A stretch of 21,072 bases of DNA from Spirochaeta sp. (lineage in GTDB: Bacteria; Spirochaetota; Spirochaetia; DSM-27196; Alkalispirochaetaceae), in assembly GCA_027859055.1 (NCBI GenBank), contig JAQIBO010000135.1, positions 1 through 21,072 of the forward strand, given 5' to 3'. Positions within the stretch are counted from its first letter, which is position 1. Every line of letters starts with the position of its first letter. Both the position numbers and the translations under genes were made by a program. Positions 16,073 to 21,072 of this stretch are shown piece after piece. The notes under the pieces were generated by a model, which was not told where the DNA came from, searched no databases, and worked only from the letters and a program-made list of their open reading frames with translations.

Positions 16073-16342
16073 CTATTCATCTTTTGACCGCCGCGATTTT
16101 ATGACAACATCTGTTCTGGTATCAGTATATAACGGAATCCCGAAGAGATCATACCGGCCGAGATAATCCGGCAAACCGGCAGGCACCTCACCAAGGTTGT
16201 TCCGGTACTCCTGCAACAGACGATACGAGTCGGGAGGCAGAACGATCGCTGTCGCTTCTTTGTCTGCATCCCGGAGGGAACAGAGCCGACCATAGATTCC
16301 AGCGATCAATTCCTGCGCCGCTCGCTTTCGTTCATCAATCAT
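16073..16342 (-). CDS. small protein of unknown function
   Basis: An 89-residue soluble protein without signal peptide or membrane segment. The N-terminal third is helical and charged (ERKRAAQELIAGIYGRLCSL); the rest has LPPDSYRLLQEYRNNLGEVP and a RYDLFGIPLYTDTRTDVV stretch, which looks like a compact beta-rich ending reminiscent of small phage-type structural proteins. That resemblance is too slight to assign. It is the first gene of an operon with the TolB-like protein and is divergent from the Nudix gene. Confidence 0.65.
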   Translation of the reverse strand: MIDERKRAAQELIAGIYGRLCSLRDADKEATAIVLPPDSYRLLQEYRNNLGEVPAGLPDYLGRYDLFGIPLYTDTRTDVVIKSRRSKDE

Positions 16343-16349
16343 CCTTTAA

Positions 16350-16378
16350 TCCGTATCGGCGTGTTTCTGCGGTGTCTT
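16350..16378 (-). promoter_or_regulatory. possible promoter of the small protein-TolB-like operon
   Basis: On the minus strand AAGACA (16378-16373), 17 bases, TACGGA (16355-16350), then seven bases to the ATG at 16342. The -10 is poor; the call rests on spacing and on the same placement as other promoters here. Confidence 0.25.
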
Positions 16379-16390
16379 GCGTCCCGATTC

Positions 16391-16396
16391 TATGAT
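16391..16396 (+). promoter_or_regulatory. -10 element of the Nudix gene
   Basis: TATGAT with 13 bases to the ATG at 16410, so the leader would be only about six bases. No good -35 is visible. It overlaps an in-frame ATG at 16392, arguing against that codon as start. Confidence 0.35.
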
Positions 16397-16409
16397 ACCC
16401 TGCCGCCTC

Positions 16410-16940
16410 ATGGAATTCGACTGGAACACGTATATCCCCGCAGATCGTGCGGTGCTTTGTTTCCTCCGCCGCAATGCACCGGGGACGGGCAAACCTGAAG
16501 TGCTGCTGATAGAGAAATTGCGCGGCCTCGGAGCGGGAAAGATCAACGGCCCCGGAGGTAAGCTCGAAACCGGGGAAACACCCGCCGAGACGGCGATCCG
16601 GGAAACCTCTGAAGAGGTGGGGCTTGTGCCTGAAAATCCGCAGATGAGCGGAACCCTCCGTTTCGCGTTTGCCGACGGGTATCATCTTGAGGTGTATGTA
16701 TTTCAGGCGACGGCATGGTCAGGCACGCTGATAACGACTCCGGAGGCGATCCCGTTCTGGGTGCGGGAAGAGGATATTCCGTATCCGGACATGTGGGCTG
16801 ACGATCAGTTATGGCTTCCCCGCGTGTTAACGGGTCAGACTGTCGATGCGTGGATGACGTTTGACGGCGACACAATGACCACCTGGGACCTCTCGTTTTC
16901 CGACGGAAGCCGCCTCATCGGCACCGATTCCCAATCGTAA
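16410..16940 (+). CDS. MTH1-like Nudix hydrolase (probable oxidised purine nucleoside triphosphatase)
   Basis: A 176-residue Nudix enzyme expected to hydrolyse damaged nucleotides such as 8-oxo-dGTP to monophosphates in the cytoplasm. The Nudix box runs from Gly50 to Leu72 (GKLETGETPAETAIRETSEE, with all catalytic Glu residues). Outside the box it follows animal MTH1 (NUDT1) closely: KINGPGGK with Asn46 where MTH1 has Asn33, and IPYPDMWADDQLWLP with Trp129, Asp131 and Asp132 where MTH1 has Trp117, Asp119 and Asp120, the base-recognition residues. The C-terminal FDGDTMTTWDL also matches. ATG 16410 is preferred over ATG 16392. It converges on the adenosyltransferase gene. Confidence 0.9.
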   Translation: MEFDWNTYIPADRAVLCFLRRNAPGTGKPEVLLIEKLRGLGAGKINGPGGKLETGETPAETAIRETSEEVGLVPENPQMSGTLRFAFADGYHLEVYVFQATAWSGTLITTPEAIPFWVREEDIPYPDMWADDQLWLPRVLTGQTVDAWMTFDGDTMTTWDLSFSDGSRLIGTDSQS

Positions 16941-16969
16941 TCGAGGTGCGGTCCCGTCGCGTGAGCCCG

Positions 16970-17608
16970 TCAGCCCGTCTCCGCGTCGGCCCACCGGGCA
17001 AGAACAAAACAGAGATCACTCAGCTGGTTGAGGTATTGCGATACCGGGATCTGGCGCGTATTTCCCCGTTCACGAATCAACCGTACCGTCTGCCGCTCGG
17101 CCCGCCGAATTACGGTGCGCGCCCGGTCAAACTCCGCTCCGAGACGACTGTCCCCGGCGATGAAAAAGCGCGGTGCGATATGAACCCTGCCCCGCCAGTA
17201 CGTAAAGACCCCGGCAAGGATGTCTATCTCTGCATCTCCGATCGTCGGCATCGTTTCCGGCACAACGTCTCCGGGTGAAGACGACAGAATTCCACCGGCA
17301 ATCAACAAATCATTCTGGATCCGGGATAGTTCATCGTTAAGTCGGGCCGGAAGTCTGGGAAGGCCGCTATCACCACGATGCGCTTTTCCGAACAGACGCC
17401 CGCGCCTGTCGCCGCCGTCCGCGCCATCAGTTCCAAACTCCTGCTCAAGCAGACTTCGACACACGCCGATTGTAACCTGCGCTTCATCCACCGCCCCAAG
17501 CGTCTCAAAAGCGATGTCATCCTTGGGTCGTCGCACGCCATCGAGCAGGCTGCTTTTCCCGTCGTCGCCTCCTCCGGTTCTTACCGGAGATTCTTCTTCA
17601 GTACTGAT
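16970..17608 (-). CDS. PduO-type cob(I)alamin adenosyltransferase with non-standard start
   Basis: This enzyme transfers the adenosyl group of ATP to cob(I)alamin, making coenzyme B12. The C-terminal part has the family core (SRLGAEFDRARTVIRRAER, then QYLNQLSDLCFVLARWAD). The first conventional start is GTG at 17536, but that removes the ATP-binding segment TGGGDDGKSSLLDG, which is encoded in frame directly upstream. No ATG, GTG or TTG exists between the in-frame stop and that segment. ATC at 17608, eight bases after AGGA (17620-17617), would give 212 residues and the usual N-terminal length. It overlaps the end of the sigma gene by 11 bases, suggesting coupling. An assembly error is the main alternative. 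Confidence 0.8.
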   Translation of the reverse strand: MSTEEESPVRTGGGDDGKSSLLDGVRRPKDDIAFETLGAVDEAQVTIGVCRSLLEQEFGTDGADGGDRRGRLFGKAHRGDSGLPRLPARLNDELSRIQNDLLIAGGILSSSPGDVVPETMPTIGDAEIDILAGVFTYWRGRVHIAPRFFIAGDSRLGAEFDRARTVIRRAERQTVRLIRERGNTRQIPVSQYLNQLSDLCFVLARWADAETG

Positions 17609-18581
17609 GCTGCAAATCCTGTATGATCATGTTTTCGCGAAGCTTTTCCAACGCCTTTTCCTGGATCTGGCGTACCCGTTCCCGAGTTATGCCGAGAAAT
17701 TTTCCTGTTTCTTCGAGGGTATACGGTCCTTCGCCGCCAAGGCCGAACCGAAGCTTGATAATTCGCATTTCCCGCTCGCTGAGCTGTTCAAGCACCTCTT
17801 CAATTGTGTCCTGGAGCGTCAAATTGAACACCAGATCAAACGGTTGCGCCTGGGTTTCATCTTCTATGAGATCGGCCAGACGGGTGTAGCTTTCGTCATC
17901 GATCGTGACGTCCAGGGATGTGGTGTCCTGAGAAAGACGCATGATTTCCTGAACGCGCGCGGAACTCACGTTCATGTATTCAGACATCTCGGAGCTTCCC
18001 GGGTCATGGCCCAATTCCTGCGTAAGATGCTTGGCAACGTAAAAACACTTCTTGATCGTGTTGAGCATATGAACCGGGATGCGAATGACTCGCCCTTTGT
18101 CGGCGAGACTCTTTATGATTGCCTGACGGATCCACCATGTACCATAGGTCGAAAACCGGCATCCCCGGGTGTAGTCAAACCGTTCGACCGCTTCAATCAG
18201 GCCAATATTGCCCTCATCAATCAGGTCCAGCAGCGACAGGCCGCGGTGCTGGTACTTCTTGGCAATTGACACAACCAAACGAAGATTGGAGTTGATCATG
18301 CGACTCTTGTAAAAACGAATCTCCTCATCCAATTCGCGCGGAACAGCAACATCGGCGTGCTCTTGCCGGAACGCCTCGATCCGGCCGCGTAACTCCTGGA
18401 TCTTCTGGCCAATCTGCTGTTCCTGGGTAACATCAAGCAACGGATAGTTCGATATCTGTCTCAGATAAAACGCAAGCGGGTCGCCGTCGCTATCGGCGAC
18501 TGCGTCTACCGATGCAGAAGTTGCTCCGCGAGTCCCACTGCTTTTTCCACGCCGCTTTTTTCCTACTGTTGATCCACTCAT
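17598..18581 (-). CDS. group 2 (RpoS/RpoD-like) sigma-70 family factor
   Basis: A 327-residue sigma factor without region 1.1 or the long non-conserved insert of primary sigma factors, so probably an alternative RpoS-type factor. Region 1.2 is at about 33-65 (DPLAFYLRQISNYPLLDVTQ); region 2 has LRLVVSIAKKYQHRGLSLLD, EGNIGLIEAVERFDYTRG and FSTYGTWWIRQAI; region 3 follows at about 175-250; region 4 has EREMRIIKLRFGLGG and the helix-turn-helix YTLEETGKFLGITRERVRQI. Regions 2.4 and 4.2 are intact, so it should recognise sigma70-like promoters. The first 30 residues are basic and Ser-rich. GGGGG lies six bases before the ATG. An NlpD-like gene is directly upstream and the adenosyltransferase overlaps its 3' end. 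Confidence 0.9.
   Translation of the reverse strand: MSGSTVGKKRRGKSSGTRGATSASVDAVADSDGDPLAFYLRQISNYPLLDVTQEQQIGQKIQELRGRIEAFRQEHADVAVPRELDEEIRFYKSRMINSNLRLVVSIAKKYQHRGLSLLDLIDEGNIGLIEAVERFDYTRGCRFSTYGTWWIRQAIIKSLADKGRVIRIPVHMLNTIKKCFYVAKHLTQELGHDPGSSEMSEYMNVSSARVQEIMRLSQDTTSLDVTIDDESYTRLADLIEDETQAQPFDLVFNLTLQDTIEEVLEQLSEREMRIIKLRFGLGGEGPYTLEETGKFLGITRERVRQIQEKALEKLRENMIIQDLQHQY
17617..17620 (-). promoter_or_regulatory. possible ribosome site for the adenosyltransferase
   Basis: AGGA on the minus strand inside the last codons of the sigma gene, eight bases before the candidate ATC start at 17608. Confidence 0.3.
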
Positions 18582-18628
18582 CGTTTGCCCCCGACGTTGT
18601 CTTTGGCATCAAGGTTTTTGCCAAGAAA

Positions 18629-18657
18629 AGTGTACCACGGTTCTACGATTATTCCAA
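18629..18657 (-). promoter_or_regulatory. sigma factor gene promoter
   Basis: On the minus strand TTGGAA (18657-18652), 17 bases, TACACT (18634-18629). The start should be near 18622, leaving a leader of about 40 bases, unlike the leaderless genes of this window. Confidence 0.5.
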
Positions 18658-18671
18658 ACAGAAGTGGAAAT

Positions 18672-18695
18672 TCGGTCCTCTTTCAGGATGACCGA
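18672..18695 (-). terminator. hairpin after the NlpD-like gene, possible weak terminator
   Basis: TCGGTC and GACCGA pair around a short inner stem and a four-base loop. On the minus strand it is followed by ATTTCC, a poor T-tract, so attenuation rather than full termination is likely. It sits between the NlpD-like gene and the sigma promoter. Confidence 0.3.
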
Positions 18696-18732
18696 CCCTT
18701 TTGAGATGTTTGGTACTTTTTGCCCTGGATGC

Positions 18733-19614
18733 TTATCCCCGCGGAGCGGCTTCGGGATCGATGAACCGATCGTCCTGCCAGACAGAGAAGTAGAGAGCCG
18801 CAACGCCTTCCGAGGGGGAGAGGCCGACGGTCCCGATCGCGGTTCCCGCGTCCACCACATCGCCGACAGTCACCGCAACGGATTCCTGTCCGCCGTAAAC
18901 GTAGACGTACTCCTGGGCACTTTGAATGAAAACGACGTTACCAAAGGTTGTGTGGGGGCCCGCGTAGACTACCCGCCCCGAAGAGATCGCGTATACCGCA
19001 CTTCCCCGTTCCGCACGTATCATCACTCCCGGAAGTTTTCCGTCAAGCATCCGTCGGTTCCCGGCTACCGGCCACACCCCACCGTCCGCGTAACTGAGTG
19101 GCTCAGATACCTCTGCGGCGATAACAATCGGGTCAGCCCGCACGGTTGGTTCATCGGCGTCTGCGTCCGGATCGTCCCCACGTGCGGACCGGTCCGTTCC
19201 ATCCTGACCGGATGAAGAGTTTTGGTTCCCTGCGACCCGCTGGTCGGTTCTCCGGGCAGGCAACGGGATATCCGGAGGAAGTTGCAACACCTGTCCGACC
19301 CGAATGGAGGACGACGAAAGCTCGTTTTGGCGCGTGATCTCATCAACAGAGCTTCCGAACCGGCGCGCGATCGAAAAGAGGGTATCCCCCTTCTCTACCG
19401 TGTACCGCGTCGGAATCGTGAGTAACGTACCCGGCAGGAGCAGTTCCGGCGATTCGAGCTCGTTTGCTTCGGCAAGACGTTCCAGCGACATGTCGTATCG
19501 CCGCGCGATTCCGTAGAGAGTTTCGCCGTCTTCAACCTCATGCTGAAGCATTTGCGCCGAAAGCCCAGTGGACACGATCGTAATAAAAACCAGACGTAGT
19601 ACGTTCTTGTTCAT
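18733..19614 (-). CDS. NlpD-like LysM / degenerate LytM (M23) domain protein
   Basis: A 293-residue exported cell-wall protein. Signal peptide 1-20 (TGLSA-Q). Two LysM peptidoglycan-binding domains lie at about 24-68 and 71-113; an acidic linker (about 120-165) follows; an M23/LytM fold occupies about 178-290. The LytM zinc ligands are missing: the usual His-Asp start is GVMI (196-199), the YGH motif is YGG (240-242), and the LHFEV strand is ALYFSV (273-278). A non-catalytic role as an activator of cell-wall amidases, as for NlpD and EnvC, is inferred. ATG 19614 begins the signal peptide. CTGACA (19677-19672) with TAATGG (19654-19649) is a weak candidate promoter. Confidence 0.88.
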   Translation of the reverse strand: MNKNVLRLVFITIVSTGLSAQMLQHEVEDGETLYGIARRYDMSLERLAEANELESPELLLPGTLLTIPTRYTVEKGDTLFSIARRFGSSVDEITRQNELSSSSIRVGQVLQLPPDIPLPARRTDQRVAGNQNSSSGQDGTDRSARGDDPDADADEPTVRADPIVIAAEVSEPLSYADGGVWPVAGNRRMLDGKLPGVMIRAERGSAVYAISSGRVVYAGPHTTFGNVVFIQSAQEYVYVYGGQESVAVTVGDVVDAGTAIGTVGLSPSEGVAALYFSVWQDDRFIDPEAAPRG

Positions 19615-19693
19615 GATACTCTTCCGTTTACAACGTCGGCAGGCAGGCCCATTACGTTGAGGAGAAGCGTCTGTCAGGAAGAAAAAGTGTTCC

Positions 19694-19719
19694 AAAAAAA
19701 AGCGGGCCGTCTGGCCCGC
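19694..19719 (-). terminator. intrinsic terminator after tRNA-Pro
   Basis: On the minus strand GCGGGCC, loop AGAC, GGCCCGC followed by eight T. It is a strong rho-independent terminator, about 60 bases after the tRNA 3' end, and separates the tRNA unit from the NlpD-like gene. Confidence 0.88.
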
Positions 19720-19752
19720 CCGTTTCTCATTGCCCACAGATATGTCGATTTA

Positions 19753-19774
19753 TCCGCCGGACGTGCCCGGCGGA
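19753..19774 (-). repeat. GC-rich hairpin in the tRNA-Pro trailer
   Basis: TCCGCCGG and CCGGCGGA pair perfectly over eight bases around a six-base loop, five bases beyond the tRNA 3' end. With no T-run it is not a terminator; it may help 3' end processing or pausing before the true terminator. Confidence 0.5.
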
Positions 19775-19778
19775 CAGA

Positions 19779-19851
19779 TCGGGCTGAGAGGATTTGAACC
19801 TCCGACCTCACCGTCCCGAACGGCGCGCGCTAGCCCCTGCGCTACAGCCCG
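19779..19851 (-). tRNA. tRNA-Pro (anticodon CGG)
   Basis: Acceptor CGGGCTG/CAGCCCG with the C1-G72 pair and A73 typical of bacterial tRNA-Pro. Anticodon stem CGCCG/CGGTG (one wobble) around loop TTCGGGA gives anticodon CGG, reading CCG, with G37. T arm GGAGG-TTCAAAT-CCTCT. CCA is not encoded. Confidence 0.95.
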
Positions 19852-19863
19852 TAAAGCTTCGGA

Positions 19864-19893
19864 AAGATACCAGATGGACGCCATCGCGGTCAA
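19864..19893 (-). promoter_or_regulatory. tRNA-Pro promoter
   Basis: On the minus strand TTGACC (19893-19888), 18 bases, TATCTT (19869-19864), placing the start about six bases before the mature tRNA. Confidence 0.55.
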
Positions 19894-19902
19894 CCCCGTT
19901 CA

Positions 19903-19931
19903 TTGACACCCGTGGGGTCACATGCTACCGT
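19903..19931 (+). promoter_or_regulatory. upstream promoter of the PpiD-like gene, overlapping an imperfect palindrome
   Basis: TTGACA (19903-19908), 17 bases, TACCGT (19926-19931); start near 19938 with a leader of about 35 bases. The -35 overlaps an imperfect palindrome at 19904-19920 (outer arms TGAC/GTCA), a possible operator. Confidence 0.4.
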
Positions 19932-19936
19932 TTCGC

Positions 19937-19966
19937 TTCAAATAATTGCCGAGAAAGGAATAGAAT
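19937..19966 (+). promoter_or_regulatory. proximal promoter of the PpiD-like gene, leaderless
   Basis: TTCAAA (19937-19942), 18 bases, TAGAAT (19961-19966), then six bases to the ATG at 19973. AGGA at 19956-19959 is 13 bases from the ATG, too far for a normal ribosome site. Confidence 0.45.
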
Positions 19967-19972
19967 ACGCCT

Positions 19973-21072
19973 ATGGCAGAGTCCAGGGACACTGAAAAGA
20001 AAAAGCCGCGCACGCCATTCACCAGGAACACCTGGTTATACATTGGCAGTGTCGTTATCCTGATTATCGTCGTTGTAACGTTTATTGGCGCACCGGTCAT
20101 ATCGTCTGCAACCGGAAGCACCCGGCCCGTTTTTGGTAACTACGCCGGTGAAGAAATCCTGTACCAGCAGGGTAACTTCTTTGCCCGTCAATACGAGGTG
20201 ATCGCCCAGTCATTGCGCGACGCCGGCGACGGAACCAACCTGGAGTTGCAACTACGGCTGGCGTGGCGTGAGGCGTTCAACCGGACGGTCCTCCACAAAG
20301 CGGTGCTCAATACTGCGGAGCAGGCCGGGGTCACCGTGACCGAGGCGCGGGTTGACGAAATGATTGCTCAGGATCCGCGCTTTCAGCAAAACGGCCGTTT
20401 TGACGCCGATGCGTTTCGTGCTGCAAGCAGCCAGGAACGGTTTGCCCTCCGGAGATTTCACCGGGAGAACGCGGCGTTTGACCGCGTTATAACCGATGCG
20501 CTGACCGGCACAAAGTTCAGTAACGCCGAGCGTGATTTTGTCGGCGCCATGACGGGTCCCCAACGATCGTTCGATGTTGTCCGGTTTCCGTTTACGGATT
20601 TCCCCGACCAGCAGGTATCGGCGTTCGTTATAGAGCAGCCGGACCTTTTCACCACCATGGACCTTGCGGTAGTTACTCTGGCGGAAGAAACGGAGGCGGA
20701 TCGCATCCGCACCGAGGCGCTTGAGCCGGGCAATCCCTTCGGGAACCTCGCCCGGACGTATTCGCGTGACCTGTACGCCGATCAGGACGGACAGATCGGC
20801 GAGGCGTACGGCTACGAGCTGCAGCAGGAGCTGACTGATCCGGATGATCTGTCGGCGTTGCTTGCCCTGGACACCGGTGAGATCAGTGAACCGATTGAAA
20901 CGACCTCAGGTTGGTCGATCTATCAGGCGGTACAGGACCCACAACTGCCGACTGCCGACGATGAGGAGCTTCTTTCCGAAGCGCGCTCGTATTTGCAGAC
21001 GTATGAACAGGGACGGATCCAGGATTTTGTACGCGCCGAAGCGGAATTGTTTTCTGCGGCCGCCAGGGATGA
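19973..21072 (+). CDS. PpiD/SurA-like periplasmic folding factor, partial
   Basis: The frame stays open from ATG 19973 to the window edge (366 codons), so the C-terminus is missing. A charged cytoplasmic tail (1-20) is followed by one membrane helix (21-43), the PpiD topology. A SurA/PpiD N-terminal chaperone-like domain (about 55-200) carries NRTVLHKAVLNTAEQAGVTV and DPRFQQNGRFDADAFR. A parvulin domain (about 229-320) has FGNLARTYSRD, DGQIGEAYGYE and LDTGEISEPIETTSGWSIYQ. The usual active-site His of the HIL strand and of the GWHI strand are absent (LAVVTL and GWSIYQ), so isomerase activity is doubtful. It probably assists folding of exported proteins, anchored at the outer face of the inner membrane. 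Confidence 0.88.
   Translation, partial: MAESRDTEKKKPRTPFTRNTWLYIGSVVILIIVVVTFIGAPVISSATGSTRPVFGNYAGEEILYQQGNFFARQYEVIAQSLRDAGDGTNLELQLRLAWREAFNRTVLHKAVLNTAEQAGVTVTEARVDEMIAQDPRFQQNGRFDADAFRAASSQERFALRRFHRENAAFDRVITDALTGTKFSNAERDFVGAMTGPQRSFDVVRFPFTDFPDQQVSAFVIEQPDLFTTMDLAVVTLAEETEADRIRTEALEPGNPFGNLARTYSRDLYADQDGQIGEAYGYELQQELTDPDDLSALLALDTGEISEPIETTSGWSIYQAVQDPQLPTADDEELLSEARSYLQTYEQGRIQDFVRAEAELFSAAARD

Noticed and set aside
18601..18625. Leader hairpin of the sigma factor mRNA
   Set aside because: TTGGCA/TGCCAA pair, but the predicted start site falls inside the first arm, leaving only about four pairs in the transcript.

Overview
The window looks like chromosomal DNA from a free-living spirochaete (Spirochaetota, Spirochaeta/Alkalispirochaeta-like). 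This is inferred from gene content: a probable spiro-SPASM-type protein, secreted PEGA and TolB-like proteins, a TAXI-type TRAP transporter, and GC-rich, densely packed DNA. No 16S or database search backs it. There is no IS element, phage module, CRISPR array or integron. Nineteen protein genes and two tRNA genes fill nearly all of the window, and no gene-free stretch exceeds about 165 bases. Both ends cut through a gene.

Layout. 1-639 (-): N-terminal part of a probable spiro-SPASM protein. 699-2187 (+): exonuclease VII, xseA-xseB. 2204-3249 (-): secreted protein plus DUF192 lipoprotein. 3297-4955 (+): PEGA-domain envelope protein. 5015-7178 (-): alpha/beta hydrolase, secreted protein with a possible carbohydrate-binding motif, and zinc-ribbon membrane protein. 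7241-8414 (+): cupin and two-TM membrane protein. 8454-10148 (-): EttA-type ABC-F ATPase. 10258-13106 (+): TAXI receptor and fused TRAP permease. 13097-14044 (-): secreted endonuclease/exonuclease/phosphatase, with tRNA-Gly(UCC) just upstream. 14246-16342 (-): small unknown protein and TolB-like secreted protein. 16410-16940 (+): MTH1-like Nudix hydrolase. 16970-19614 (-): NlpD-like LysM/LytM protein, RpoS-like sigma factor and PduO-type cobalamin adenosyltransferase. 19779-19851 (-): tRNA-Pro(CGG) with its terminator. 19973 to the end (+): PpiD/SurA-like periplasmic folding factor.

The strongest unexpected signal is regulatory. In front of about ten separate transcription units a sigma70-like -10 hexamer ends 6-8 bases before the ATG, in most cases with a recognisable -35 17 or 18 bases upstream of it. 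These mRNAs should start at or within a base or two of the start codon (leaderless). The TRAP receptor gene, by contrast, has a classical GGAGG ribosome site. This pattern also fixes several start codons well inside longer open frames.

Other notable points: an nlpD-rpoS-like gene pair resembling the gammaproteobacterial arrangement; an adenosyltransferase whose ATP-binding N-terminus has no ATG/GTG/TTG in front of it; a Nudix enzyme carrying the substrate-recognition residues of animal MTH1; degenerate LytM and parvulin domains; and a promoter that seems to use the 3' end of a tRNA gene as its -35.
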